Shown here piece by piece: positions 1 to 8,749 of a DNA stretch of 64,000 nucleotides. Within the stretch, counting starts at the first letter, position 1, and every line of letters starts with the position of its first letter. The position numbers and the translations under genes are program-made. The stretch comes from Solibaculum_A intestinale (GTDB lineage Bacteria; Bacillota; Clostridia; Oscillospirales; Acutalibacteraceae), in NCBI RefSeq assembly GCF_040096205.1, contig NZ_JBBMFD010000014.1, positions 6,739 through 70,738 of the forward strand, given 5' to 3'. The notes beneath the pieces were generated by a model that was given only the letters and a program-made list of their open reading frames with translations, searched no databases and was not told the DNA's origin.

Positions 1-563
1 TGATTTACCCGCTCCTGGTGACCGGCATTTCCCAGCTGTTCTTCCACGACCAGGCAAACGGCAGCATCATCACCGTGACTCTGAAAAAGGATTTGACTGT
101 CACCACCACCGACGAAGAAACCGGAGAGGAATCCACCCAGGTCTATCCGGCCGGGGAAACGGTGGCCATCGGTTCGGCCTACATGGGGCAGGAATTCACG
201 AGCCCTCAGTACCTGATCGGCCGGCCTACTCCCGGCGCGCCCACCAACCTTTCCCCGGAAAGCGAGGAGCATGCCCAGATGGTGCAGGAGCGCATCGACT
301 TCTTTCATGAGCTCGATCCTTCCAACACCGCCGACATCCCCATGGACCTGCTGACCGTTTCCGGCAGCGGCGTGGACCCGCAGATTTCTCCCGAAGCGGC
401 CGAATATCAAGTCAGCCGTCTGGCGAGGGAGCGGGGCATGAGCGAGGAGGATGTGCGCAAGATTATTGAAAAGCATACCTCCGGCCGTTTCCTGTGGATT
501 TTCGGAGAACCGGCGGTCAACGTATTGCTGGTAAATCTGGAGCTGGACGGATACATTGCGTAA
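1..563 (+). CDS. kdpC: Potassium-transporting ATPase subunit KdpC (5' truncated by window edge)
   Basis: KdpC is the small single-span subunit of the KdpFABC high-affinity potassium pump and stabilises the KdpA-KdpB complex. The reading frame is open from the first base: the partial codons before position 18 read IYPLLV, which matches the end of the KdpC transmembrane helix, so the gene continues upstream and the GTG at 18 is not its start. Family landmarks are NGSIITV near the start, the SPEAAEYQVSRLARERGMSEEDV block and the C-terminal GEPAVNVLLVNLELD. About 180 residues are visible of a usual 190-200. kdpA and kdpB should lie upstream, outside the window. The next gene is kdpD, after an unusually long 180-base gap for this operon. 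Confidence 0.95.
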   Translation, partial: IYPLLVTGISQLFFHDQANGSIITVTLKKDLTVTTTDEETGEESTQVYPAGETVAIGSAYMGQEFTSPQYLIGRPTPGAPTNLSPESEEHAQMVQERIDFFHELDPSNTADIPMDLLTVSGSGVDPQISPEAAEYQVSRLARERGMSEEDVRKIIEKHTSGRFLWIFGEPAVNVLLVNLELDGYIA

Positions 564-689
564 CCGTTCTACAGTACCCGCCGCCTTTGTACTTTTTAGA
601 AAGCGCAAGGGCGGCTCGTCTATAATCGCAACCGGCCGTGTTCTTTGCTCGGGCGTTTCGTCCGAAAGAGCGCGCGGCCGTTGGGCAGA

Positions 690-716
690 GCGCTTTGAAA
701 AACGAATTCAAAGCGC
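690..716 (+). other. Hairpin between kdpC and kdpD
   Basis: GCGCTTTGAA (690-699) and TTCAAAGCGC (707-716) form a perfect 10-bp stem with a 7-base loop. A TTTTTATA stretch follows nine bases further on, just before the kdpD ribosome binding site. It may reduce read-through from the pump genes into kdpD, or be an RNA-processing site. It is not a textbook terminator because the T-run is displaced. Confidence 0.4.
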
Positions 717-742
717 GCTTTGCCATTTTTATAAGAGAGGGG

Positions 743-3403
743 ATGACCGTTGTGTCCGAAGACGAACTGCGCCCGGATCCCGATGCGCTGCTCGAACAGG
801 TCAGTACAGAAGAACCAAAACAGAACAAAGGCAAGCTGAAAATCTTTTTTGGCTACTGCGCCGGTGTTGGCAAGACCTACGCCATGCTCCAGGAAGCCCA
901 CGATTTGCTCGACAGCGGAGTGGACGTGGTGGTAGGCTACATCGAGCCCCATACCCGGGCGGAAACCATGCGCCTGGTGGAAGGGCTGCCGATTCTCCCA
1001 GTCAAGGAAATCCCCTATAAAAATATTATTCTGCGGGAGTTCGACCTGGACGCAGCCTTAAAAAGGCATCCCCAGGTGATTCTGGTAGACGAACTGGCCC
1101 ATTCCAACGCCGTCGGCGTACGCAACAAAAAGCGTTATCAGGACGTGGAGGAGCTTCTCAACGCGGGCATCGACGTATACACCACTGTCAACGTCCAGCA
1201 CATTGAAAGCCTCAACGACGTCATTCAGGAGATCACCAATGTCTCGGTGCGGGAAACGGTGCCCGATTCCATCTTCGACGATGCCCAGAAGGTGGAACTC
1301 ATCGACATCGAGCCGGAAGAGCTCTTAAAGCGGTTTCAAAGCGGGAAGATCTACCGGCCAGACCGGGCCGCCACCGCCATGCACCACTTCTTTACTCGCC
1401 AAAACCTGGACACCCTGCGGGAAATCTCCATGCGCCGCACCGCCGACCGCATCTACCGGGACAGCGCGGCCAAAAACGGTCCCGCTGCCCGCACGGGAAG
1501 CACGAAGCTTTTGGTCCTCATCGGCATGTCCCCCTCCTCGGCGAAAAACATCCGAGTAGCCGCCCGGATGGCGGAGTCCTTCCATGCGCCCTGGACGGCG
1601 GTGTTCGTGGAAACCCCCGAGACCGAAAACGCATCTCTGGAGGAAAAGAAAATCCTGCGCGATCATATGACCCTGGCCGAACAGCTTGGTGCCCAGGTGG
1701 TCACCCTCTACGGGGAGGACGTGGTGCTCGTGGCCGCCCGGTACGCTCAGCTAAACGGCATTACCAACATCGTTATTGGCAAAAGCCGGCGAAAACGGGG
1801 AATTCTTCACTGCTTCGAGGAGGATTTCGAGGACCGGCTCATCGGGGAACTGAGCGACGTAGAGGTGCACATCATCCCCGACGCCGGCCGCCGGGAAATT
1901 CCCTATAAAAAGCCGGGGCATGTGGACGTTAAAAACAGCTTTCCTTTTTCTGTGGCGGACCTGCTCAAAACCCTTCTGGTTCTGGCGGGAGCCACTGTCG
2001 TTTCCATCCTTCTGCGGGGGGCGGATATCGGCGCGCAGAACAGCGCCATCGTCTACATTCTTTCCGTGGTGCTTATTTCGCGCTTTACCACCGGGTATCT
2101 TTACGGCATCCTCGCATCGGTCATTGGTCTAATCGGTTTCAACATCATCGACACCTATCCGTATTTTACCTTCGATTTTATGAAGACCGGGTATCCCATC
2201 ACCTTTGTCATCATGCTCTGCCTGGCGGTAATCACCAGCGCCCTGACCGTGCGCATCAAAAAACAAGTGCAAAATTCCGCCGCCCGGGAGCAGCGCACCC
2301 AGATTTTATACGAAATCAATAAAAAGCTTCTTTCCACCCGAGGTCTGCGCAACATCGTCAATCTGGTCAACGGCTATATCGTCAAGCTGTTCGGCCGTTC
2401 GGCGGTCTTTTATACCATGGACAAGGACGGCCAGCCCGGCGGCGTACTGCTGGAGGCGGAGGATGAACGCAGTGCCGAAACCCTTCTGAGCGAAGAGGAA
2501 AAGGCGGTGGTCCAATGGGTGTTTCTCAACCGCAAGCGGGCGGGCTGCGGCACCGATACCCTGCAGGGGGCTTACGGGTTTTATACGCCGGTTATGTCCC
2601 AGGGCAGCGTGCTGGGTGTGCTGGGCGTTTCCTGTGAAAAGGGGGCATTGAGTCCGGACAGCCGGGCCTTTCTGCGGATGATCATTTCCCAGGTGGCTAT
2701 GGCCCTGGAGCGCCAGCGCCTGTCCGACGAGCAGCGGCAGGTAAGCGTGGATTCCGAGAAGGAGAAAATGCGCAACAATCTTCTGCGCGCCATCTCCCAT
2801 GATCTGCGCCAGCCCTTGACTGAGATTCACAAGGCTAGCGAAACCCTGGTCAGAGAGGATCGAACGGACGCAAAACTGGCGGGCTACATCGAGAAGGAAT
2901 CGGCATGGTTAATGCGCATGGTGGAAAACTTGCTTTCGGTCACCCGGCTGCGGGAGGGAAGCCTACCTCTCAAAAAGGTTCCCGAACGTGTCAAGGCGGT
3001 GGCGGAGGAAGCGGCCGCCCGGATGAAAAACCGATATCCGGACCGTATTTTTTCCGTTTATGCAGCGGATCCCTCTCTCCTTGTTTTCATGGACGCCACG
3101 CTGATTGAGCAGGTGCTGATGAACCTGATGGAAAACGCCGTGCAGCATTCCCCGGCGGATACCGCCGTCGATATCCGCATCCAAAAGCGCATCCGCACCG
3201 TGCTCATTGAGGTGTGCGACCATGGCAGCGGAATCGCCAAGGAGAAGGTGGCCCATCTGTTTGACGCCGACGCCACCGCCGCTTTAAACGGCGGCATCGG
3301 CCTTTCTCTGTGCAAATCCATCGTCAACGCCCACGGCGGTGAGATGCGCGCCAAAAACAACAAGGATGGGGGCGCAGTCATCGGTTTTACCCTGCCGCTT
3401 TGA
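743..3403 (+). CDS. kdpD: Sensor histidine kinase KdpD
   Basis: KdpD is the membrane sensor kinase that, with KdpE, induces kdpFABC when potassium is low. In order: the KdpD N-terminal domain with a Walker A (GYCAGVGKT, residues 37-45) and Walker B (VILVDELAH); a universal-stress-protein-like domain (about 250-370); four hydrophobic DUF4118 spans (about 395-500); a GAF-like region; a dimerisation domain with phospho-acceptor His686 in SHDLRQPL (the usual motif is SHDLRTPL); and an ATPase domain with ENAVQHS, DHGSGIAKEK and GGIGLSLCK. Length 886 residues is normal. The open frame extends to 638, but a ribosome binding site (GAGAGGGG) lies at 735-742; it sits very close to ATG 743 and is better spaced for GTG 752, so either may be used. 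No kdpE follows, which is unusual. Confidence 0.92.
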   Translation: MTVVSEDELRPDPDALLEQVSTEEPKQNKGKLKIFFGYCAGVGKTYAMLQEAHDLLDSGVDVVVGYIEPHTRAETMRLVEGLPILPVKEIPYKNIILREFDLDAALKRHPQVILVDELAHSNAVGVRNKKRYQDVEELLNAGIDVYTTVNVQHIESLNDVIQEITNVSVRETVPDSIFDDAQKVELIDIEPEELLKRFQSGKIYRPDRAATAMHHFFTRQNLDTLREISMRRTADRIYRDSAAKNGPAARTGSTKLLVLIGMSPSSAKNIRVAARMAESFHAPWTAVFVETPETENASLEEKKILRDHMTLAEQLGAQVVTLYGEDVVLVAARYAQLNGITNIVIGKSRRKRGILHCFEEDFEDRLIGELSDVEVHIIPDAGRREIPYKKPGHVDVKNSFPFSVADLLKTLLVLAGATVVSILLRGADIGAQNSAIVYILSVVLISRFTTGYLYGILASVIGLIGFNIIDTYPYFTFDFMKTGYPITFVIMLCLAVITSALTVRIKKQVQNSAAREQRTQILYEINKKLLSTRGLRNIVNLVNGYIVKLFGRSAVFYTMDKDGQPGGVLLEAEDERSAETLLSEEEKAVVQWVFLNRKRAGCGTDTLQGAYGFYTPVMSQGSVLGVLGVSCEKGALSPDSRAFLRMIISQVAMALERQRLSDEQRQVSVDSEKEKMRNNLLRAISHDLRQPLTEIHKASETLVREDRTDAKLAGYIEKESAWLMRMVENLLSVTRLREGSLPLKKVPERVKAVAEEAAARMKNRYPDRIFSVYAADPSLLVFMDATLIEQVLMNLMENAVQHSPADTAVDIRIQKRIRTVLIEVCDHGSGIAKEKVAHLFDADATAALNGGIGLSLCKSIVNAHGGEMRAKNNKDGGAVIGFTLPL

Positions 3404-3461
3404 GAAAATCCTTGCAAATTTGCGTTTTTTTCTGAAGATTTGCGGCAAAGCTTAACTGTGC

Positions 3462-3491
3462 TTGACAGAGGGACAGGAAAAAGGCTATACT
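3462..3491 (+). promoter_or_regulatory. Sigma-A type promoter of the B12 operon
   Basis: TTGACA (3462-3467), an 18-base spacer and TATACT (3486-3491). It sits about 20 bases upstream of the cobalamin riboswitch, so the aptamer would be at the start of the transcript. Confidence 0.75.
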
Positions 3492-3509
3492 AAAGCCAAA
3501 CCTAATATC

Positions 3510-3690
3510 GTACGTCTGCCGGTTGCAGCTTGCTGCAAGAATAGGGAATGCGGTGCAAAGCCGCAGCAGCCCCCGCTACTGTAAGAAGGGACGAAGCGCT
3601 TTTTCAAATGCCACTGGGAAACTGGGAAGGCAAAGGCGCAAAAGGACGATCTTCGAGCCAGGAGACCTGCCGCAGACGAGTCGCACAGAT
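3510..3690 (+). promoter_or_regulatory. Cobalamin (B12) riboswitch
   Basis: The conserved blocks of the AdoCbl/cobalamin riboswitch occur in order: a GGGAATGCGGTGCAAAGCCG block with the following CAGCCCCCGCTACTGTAA (3544-3584), a CCACTGG segment (about 3610), and the B12-box AGCCAGGAGACCTGCC (3656-3671). The element is followed by a small hairpin (3724-3742) and an intrinsic terminator (3757-3787), so control is probably by premature transcription termination when B12 is present. The boundaries are estimated by eye. Confidence 0.93.
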
Positions 3691-3756
3691 TTTCGGTGGG
3701 AAAATACATGGCGTTTGAGAGCGGCTGCCTTTGAAAGGCAGCGTCTTGCGTTGCGT

Positions 3757-3787
3757 AAAAGGACCGGATTTCGGTCCTTTTTTCTTT
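3757..3787 (+). terminator. Riboswitch-associated intrinsic terminator
   Basis: AAAAGGACCG (3757-3766), a short loop, then CGGTCC and a run of seven T's. It lies between the cobalamin aptamer and the first gene at 3845, the usual place for the expression platform. A competing hairpin GCTGCCTTTGAAAGGCAGC is found at 3724-3742. Confidence 0.8.
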
Positions 3788-3844
3788 TGCCGGAAAGAAG
3801 GCGGCGCGGTAGGATGGAAAATTAGAAGCGGAGGGATTCGTAAA

Positions 3845-5329
3845 ATGAAACATCTGAGTAAAACCATGCTGGGCGTTCTGCTGGCGCTGACGCTGCTTTT
3901 GTCGGCGGCGCTGCCCGCGGCGGCCCAGGAACCGGTGAAAGCCGCGGCTGTAAGCGACCAGGAACTCCACGACGCCCTTTTCGGCGCGCTCGAGTGGGCG
4001 AAGCTGGGGGAAGATACTTTATTAAATGACGCTTTTCTGGAGACGGCGGGCATCGGCGGGGAATGGCTGGTGCTGGCTGCCAGCCGGGCCGGGCTGAAAG
4101 AGGACTATTCCCGGTACCTGACTGCCCTGACCGCCTATGTGCAGCAAAAATACAAGGAAAACGGCAGTGCTAACGCCTTTCGCAATACCACCGACTGGCA
4201 CCGCATTACCTTTGGCGTCCTTGCCTGCGGAGGGGACCCCACCCATGTTGGGGAGGACCAAAACGGCAACCCCATCAACCTGATTGCCGACGGCGTCTAT
4301 AACCGCAAAGATGAGAACGGACAGGGGGTCCTTCCCAACCAAGGCGTCAACGCTTTGATTTATGGCCTGCTGGCGCTGGATACTATGCGTTATGAGGTGC
4401 CCTTAGACGCGCTTTACGACCGGGACGACATCATTCAGGGCATCCTGGAGAACCAGACCACCACCGGCGGATTCGCGTGGTTTGGAGATAGCTCCGACCC
4501 GGACATGACCGGCATGGCCATCCAGGCCCTGGCCCCGTACTATACCTCCGACAAGGTGTATTCCTACACCTCCGCCGTCCAGAAGGATCCGGACGGCGCT
4601 CCCGCCGCCTGCCAAAAGACGGTGCGCCAGGTGGTGGACGAAGCCATCGAAAGCCTCGTGCCCCAGCAGCTGGCCACCGGCGATCTGTATTCCCCCTGGT
4701 CCGTAGGCCCGGAAGCCACCGTTCAGCTGGTCATCGGTCTGTGCGCGCTGGGAATTGACCCCGCCCAGGACAGCCGCTTTGTCACCGAAGACGGCAAGAC
4801 CCTTATCGACGGCATTCTGCGTCACCGCAACGAAGATGGCAGCTTCGGCAGCGGCGCCATGTCCACCGAGCAGGTGGCCTACACCCTTGCCGCCTATACC
4901 CGCCTGCGTGCAAACCAGCGCGACCTCTTTGATTTCCGGGCGGAGACCGACGCCACCCGGTTTGTCCTGGAGGCGAACGGCGAGACCATCGAAGTCCCGG
5001 TGACTGCCGGGCAGACGGAATATGCCGTCACCCTGCCGGCGGGGACTGCCTCGGTCAAAGTGGCGAACCTTCCAATGGGCCCCTATGATACGGCGGACGT
5101 TGCCGTGGGCCAGGAGCTGGCCGTTGCAGACGGCGGCAAGCTGACCGTAACGGTCACCGGCCGCGCCGGCGCCGTCACCGAATATCTTCTCACCGTCAGC
5201 CTGATCACGGCGAACAGCGACGCGGAGCCCTCTCCGCCCACCGGCGTGCCGGCAGCTGCTTCGGCGGTGGTGCTGCTGGGCCTAAGCGCGGCGGCCGTGA
5301 TCGCCCTGCGCAGAAAAGCAAACGCATAA
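3845..5329 (+). CDS. Secreted, membrane-anchored alpha/alpha-toroid (prenyltransferase/squalene-cyclase-like) protein of the B12 operon
   Basis: A 494-residue exported protein. Residues 1-27 are a signal peptide ending in PAAAQ. Residues about 30-345 are helical-repeat sequence with the GGFAWFGDSSDPDMTGMAIQA and DGSFGSGAMSTEQVAYTLAA type repeats of the terpenoid-cyclase/prenyltransferase alpha/alpha-toroid fold. A beta-rich domain follows (about 350-460), then a Pro/Ser linker and a C-terminal span with a basic tail (RRKANA), so it should stay on the outer face of the membrane. In animal intrinsic factor and transcobalamin the same kind of alpha6/alpha6 barrel binds cobalamin together with a small beta domain; the DUF4430 domain encoded next door resembles that beta domain. 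I infer an extracellular cobalamin-capturing role. ATG 3845 is preceded by GGAGGG. The cyclase-type fold alone would also allow unrelated binding roles. Confidence 0.75.
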   Translation: MKHLSKTMLGVLLALTLLLSAALPAAAQEPVKAAAVSDQELHDALFGALEWAKLGEDTLLNDAFLETAGIGGEWLVLAASRAGLKEDYSRYLTALTAYVQQKYKENGSANAFRNTTDWHRITFGVLACGGDPTHVGEDQNGNPINLIADGVYNRKDENGQGVLPNQGVNALIYGLLALDTMRYEVPLDALYDRDDIIQGILENQTTTGGFAWFGDSSDPDMTGMAIQALAPYYTSDKVYSYTSAVQKDPDGAPAACQKTVRQVVDEAIESLVPQQLATGDLYSPWSVGPEATVQLVIGLCALGIDPAQDSRFVTEDGKTLIDGILRHRNEDGSFGSGAMSTEQVAYTLAAYTRLRANQRDLFDFRAETDATRFVLEANGETIEVPVTAGQTEYAVTLPAGTASVKVANLPMGPYDTADVAVGQELAVADGGKLTVTVTGRAGAVTEYLLTVSLITANSDAEPSPPTGVPAAASAVVLLGLSAAAVIALRRKANA

Positions 5330-5353
5330 AGAGTCTCGAACAACCGATTAAAA

Positions 5354-5394
5354 AACCGGGTGTTTCCGTTTGAATCAAGCGGAAATACCCGGTT
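5354..5394 (+). other. Long intercistronic hairpin
   Basis: The arms at 5354-5368 (starting AACCGGGTG) and 5380-5394 pair over 15 positions with one G-U wobble and an 11-base loop. No T-run follows, so it is more likely an mRNA-processing or stabilising stem between the toroid gene and the lipoprotein gene than a full terminator. It could set unequal expression of the two extracellular proteins and the transporter. Confidence 0.55.
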
Positions 5395-5418
5395 GCTGAA
5401 TGCACAGGGAGGATTCGT

Positions 5419-6204
5419 ATGAAGAACCAAACCAAACGCTGGGCGTGGCTGCTGCTCTTGCTGGCGGCGGCGGTGCTGTTCTCCGGCTGCAAGGTGGAGT
5501 TTCCTCAGGACCGGCCGGCAGAGAGCAGTTCTCTTTCCACCCAGTCCCTGCCTCAAAGCGCAATCAGCACTTTACCCGAGGAATCCTCTTTGCCGCAAGC
5601 GCCTTCCCAGCCGGACGGCGACTCCACGTCCTCCCAGCCGGCAGACGGGGGCGAAAGCGACCCGGCTTCGTCAAAGCCGTCCTCCCCGCAAAGCAAGGCC
5701 CCCCAGCAGCCCGCGGACGGTTCGTCCGCCCAAAGCCAAGGCAGTTCCTCTCAGGGCGGGGGAGAGGCGTCCGTCCCCTCGCCCGGTGTGCCTCAAACCC
5801 TCACCTGTACCCTTTCCATCCGGTGCGACAACATTCTCAAGCATATGGATCTGCTCGACCCTGCCCGCAGAGAATTCGTCCCTGCCTCCGGCGTTATTTA
5901 CGCCGCCCGCCAGGTGACCTTCCAGGAAGGCGAGAGCGTCTACGACGTGCTCAAAAGGGAGGCGGACGCGGCGGGCATCCCACTTACCAAAAGCGGCAAC
6001 GCCCTGTTTAAGACCATCTACATCACCTCCATCCAGAACCTGCGGGAAAAAGACTGCGGCGAAACCGGCGGCTGGATGTACCGGGTCAACGGCCAAACGC
6101 CGGGAATGAGCTGCGCGGCCTACCAGCTTAAGGACGGCGACCGGGTGGAATGGGACTATACCGTGGTCAAGGGGGACGTGGGGGTCGTGGAGGGAAGCGA
6201 ATGA
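5419..6204 (+). CDS. DUF4430 (transcobalamin C-terminal-like) lipoprotein
   Basis: A 261-residue lipoprotein. The lipobox FSGC places the lipidated cysteine at residue 24. Residues about 28-125 are a long low-complexity linker rich in Ser, Pro, Gln and Gly. Residues about 128-258 form a DUF4430-type domain with the typical LKREADAAGIPLTKSG region, CGETGGWMYRVNGQTPG and KDGDRVEWDYT. DUF4430 is the family that resembles the C-terminal beta domain of transcobalamin/intrinsic factor. The gene overlaps the ECF T-component gene by the ATGA at 6201-6204, so it is translationally coupled to the transporter. I infer a surface substrate-binding role for cobalamin. ATG 5419 follows GGAGG at 5407-5411. 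Confidence 0.85.
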   Translation: MKNQTKRWAWLLLLLAAAVLFSGCKVEFPQDRPAESSSLSTQSLPQSAISTLPEESSLPQAPSQPDGDSTSSQPADGGESDPASSKPSSPQSKAPQQPADGSSAQSQGSSSQGGGEASVPSPGVPQTLTCTLSIRCDNILKHMDLLDPARREFVPASGVIYAARQVTFQEGESVYDVLKREADAAGIPLTKSGNALFKTIYITSIQNLREKDCGETGGWMYRVNGQTPGMSCAAYQLKDGDRVEWDYTVVKGDVGVVEGSE

Positions 6205-7091
6205 CGAACAGCGGCTTTTCCTCCTACCATCCGGCGGTGAATTTTTTGTTTTTCGCCGCGGTGCTCCTATTCTCCATGTTCTTTCTCCACCCAGTTTTTC
6301 TGGGCATTTCCTTTGTCTGCTCCCTCGCCTATGCCGTGCGGTTAAACGGCGTGCGAGCGATAAAATTCAGCCTTTTGGGGTTACTGCCCATGATGCTCCT
6401 GGTGGCTCTCATCAACCCCGCCTTCAATCACGACGGGGTGACCGTTCTCGTGTATGTAAACGACAATCCCATCACCCTGGAAGCGGTCTGCTACGGCCTG
6501 GCGGCGGCGGTGATGTTCGCTTCGGTGCTTTTGTGGTTCTCCTGCTACAACGCCGTGATGACTTCCGATAAGTTCCTTTCCCTGTTCGGCCGGGTGATCC
6601 CGGCCTTGTCCATGCTGCTGTCCATGTGCCTGCGGTTTGTGCCCCGCTTCAAGGCCCAGGCGAGGGTCATCGCTCAGGCCCAGCGCTGTGTGGGACGGGA
6701 CCCGGGGGCAGGGAGCCTTCTGCGCCGGGCGAAAAACGGCATGCAGATTCTCTCCATTCTTACCACCTGGGCGCTGGAAAACGCCGTCGACACGGCCGAT
6801 TCCATGAAGGCCCGGGGTTATGGGCTCAAAGGGCGGACCAGCTTCTCCCTTTACCGGTTTGACCGGAGGGACACGGCGGTTTTTCTCGGCCTGCTTAGTT
6901 TGCTTGTGCTGGTGTTCGCCGGGGCGGCCTTGGGGGAAAACAGCATGCAGTATTTCCCCCGCCTCGTTCAAAAAGAGGTGACTGGCCTGAGCGCGGTTAT
7001 TTATGCGGGATACGCCCTTTTGTGCCTGACCCCGCTGATTCTGGATGGAAAGGAGGCGCTAAAATGGCGGCGGTTGCTCTCGAAAACCTGA
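6201..7091 (+). CDS. ECF transporter transmembrane component (EcfT/CbiQ family)
   Basis: This is the scaffold subunit that couples ATP hydrolysis to the substrate-binding S component in energy-coupling-factor importers. The protein has 296 residues and about five to six hydrophobic segments: 12-50, 55-75, 90-115, then a long cytoplasmic helical region, and two C-terminal spans. The coupling-helix motif ADSMKARGYG carries the family's Ala-Arg-Gly signature. The start ATG overlaps the stop of the DUF4430 gene, and its 3' end overlaps the ATPase gene by 28 bases. Because S, A and T genes are all in this operon, it is probably a dedicated (group I) transporter and not the shared housekeeping module. 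Confidence 0.88.
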   Translation: MTNSGFSSYHPAVNFLFFAAVLLFSMFFLHPVFLGISFVCSLAYAVRLNGVRAIKFSLLGLLPMMLLVALINPAFNHDGVTVLVYVNDNPITLEAVCYGLAAAVMFASVLLWFSCYNAVMTSDKFLSLFGRVIPALSMLLSMCLRFVPRFKAQARVIAQAQRCVGRDPGAGSLLRRAKNGMQILSILTTWALENAVDTADSMKARGYGLKGRTSFSLYRFDRRDTAVFLGLLSLLVLVFAGAALGENSMQYFPRLVQKEVTGLSAVIYAGYALLCLTPLILDGKEALKWRRLLSKT

Positions 7092-8749
7092 CCTTTTCTT
7101 ACCCAAACCGAAAAACGCCCGCCCTTCGCGGCGTAACTCTTTCGGTCAAGGAAGGGGAGCTTGCGGTCTTATGCGGCAAGTCCGGCTGCGGGAAAACCAC
7201 GCTTCTTCGGCAGTGCAAACCCGCCTTGGCCCCCCATGGGGAGAAAAGCGGGGAAATTCGCCTGTTCGGCCAGCCCATCGCCGCCCTTTCCCCCCGGGAC
7301 CAGGCGGCGAAAATCGGTTTTGTCCTGCAAAACCCGGACAACCAGCTGGTGACCGATAAGGTCTGGCACGAGCTGGCCTTCGGCCTGGAAAGCCTGGGAG
7401 TGGAAAACGCCGCCATCCGCCTGAGGGTGGCGGAGATGGCCAGCTTCTTCGGCATCGGCCCCTGGTTTCATAAGAACGTGGCTGACCTGTCCGGCGGGCA
7501 AAAACAGCTGTTGAACCTGGCCTCCATCATGGCCATGCAGCCTCGCCTTCTCCTGCTCGACGAGCCCACCTCCCAGCTTGACCCCATCGCCGCGGCGGAG
7601 TTTTTGCAGACGGTGCGAAAAATCAACCGGGAGCTGGGAGTGACGGTTCTTTTGACCGAGCACCGGCTGGAGGAAGCCGTCCCCATGGCCGACCGGGTGG
7701 TGGTTCTGGACGAGGGCCGTATCCTGGTGGACGCGCCGCCCAAGGAAGCGGGGGAGAGGCTCAAGGCCCTTGACCACCACATGTTCGCGTCTATGCCCGC
7801 CCCCATGCAGATTTACGCTGCCTTGGACGCGCCGCCCCCATGCCCGCTGACTGTGCGGGAAGGGCGGCAGTTTTTGTCTAACCTGTTTCGGGAGAACCCG
7901 CCTAAGGTCAAGGCGCTGCCGGACAGCCCTGCGCCGAAGGGGAAAGGCGAGCCCGCTCTGGAACTGAAAGACGTGTGGTTTCGCTACGAGAAAACCGGCC
8001 CCGACGTCATCAAGGACCTGTCCCTGACGGTGGACAAGGGGAGCATTTTCGCCGTGATGGGGCAGAACGGGGCGGGAAAGACCACCCTGCTCACCCTGCT
8101 CACCGGTCAAAACCGCCCTCTGCGCGGCAAGGTGCGCATTCGGGGAAAGGAGATCGGAAAATATAAGGCCGGGGAGCTTTTCGACCGATGTCTTGCCATG
8201 CTGCCGCAGAACCCCCAGGCCCTCTTTGTCAAAAAGACCATCCGGGAGGACCTGATGGAGATGCTGCAGGGGTGCGGCCGCCAGTCGGCGGACGCCCGGC
8301 TGATAGAGACGGCGAAGCTGGCCCAAATTGAGGACCTGCTCGACGCCCATCCCTACGACGTCAGCGGCGGCGAGCAGCAGCGGGCGGCTTTGGCCAAGGC
8401 ATTGCTCTTAGAGCCGCGGATTCTGCTGCTGGACGAACCCACCAAAGGACTCGACAACCACTATAAGGAGATCCTCAGCGGTATCTTAACCCGCCTTTGC
8501 GGCCAGGGGGTCACAGTGCTGCTCGTTTCCCACGACATTGAGTTTTGCGCCAAGTACGCCCACCGGTGCGCCCTTTTCTTCGACGGGTCCATCGTCTCCC
8601 AGGGAGAGCCCAAGGCCTTCTTCTCCGGCAACCGGTTCTATACCACCGCCGCCAACCGGATGGCCCGCCATCTGTTTGCGGACGCGGTGACCAACGAGGA
8701 GGTGATTGCCCTATGCCGCGAAAACGGCGTTTCCCCGTCAAGACCTTGA
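7064..8749 (+). CDS. ECF transporter ATPase, two ABC domains fused
   Basis: A 561-residue fusion of the two ATPase subunits of an ECF importer. Domain 1 (about 1-260) has Walker A GKSGCGKTT (38-46), Q-loop QNPDNQ, signature LSGGQKQLL and Walker B LLLLDEPTSQLD. Domain 2 (about 300-545) has GQNGAGKTT, QNPQALF, SGGEQQRAAL and ILLLDEPTKGLD. All catalytic motifs appear intact in both halves. ATG 7064 is preceded by AGGAGG at 7051-7056; the open frame further upstream is only overlap with the T-component gene. The fused arrangement is seen in several dedicated vitamin and cation ECF systems, while housekeeping ECF modules usually encode EcfA1 and EcfA2 separately. Confidence 0.92.
   Translation: MAAVALENLTFSYPNRKTPALRGVTLSVKEGELAVLCGKSGCGKTTLLRQCKPALAPHGEKSGEIRLFGQPIAALSPRDQAAKIGFVLQNPDNQLVTDKVWHELAFGLESLGVENAAIRLRVAEMASFFGIGPWFHKNVADLSGGQKQLLNLASIMAMQPRLLLLDEPTSQLDPIAAAEFLQTVRKINRELGVTVLLTEHRLEEAVPMADRVVVLDEGRILVDAPPKEAGERLKALDHHMFASMPAPMQIYAALDAPPPCPLTVREGRQFLSNLFRENPPKVKALPDSPAPKGKGEPALELKDVWFRYEKTGPDVIKDLSLTVDKGSIFAVMGQNGAGKTTLLTLLTGQNRPLRGKVRIRGKEIGKYKAGELFDRCLAMLPQNPQALFVKKTIREDLMEMLQGCGRQSADARLIETAKLAQIEDLLDAHPYDVSGGEQQRAALAKALLLEPRILLLDEPTKGLDNHYKEILSGILTRLCGQGVTVLLVSHDIEFCAKYAHRCALFFDGSIVSQGEPKAFFSGNRFYTTAANRMARHLFADAVTNEEVIALCRENGVSPSRP

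Noticed and set aside
3523..3825. Plus-strand frame across the leader of the B12 operon
   Set aside because: It lies within the cobalamin riboswitch and its terminator, which are RNA elements.
7169..8350. 393-codon minus-strand frame opposite the ECF ATPase
   Set aside because: Antisense to intact Walker and signature motifs; Gly/Arg/His-rich composition typical of a shadow frame.
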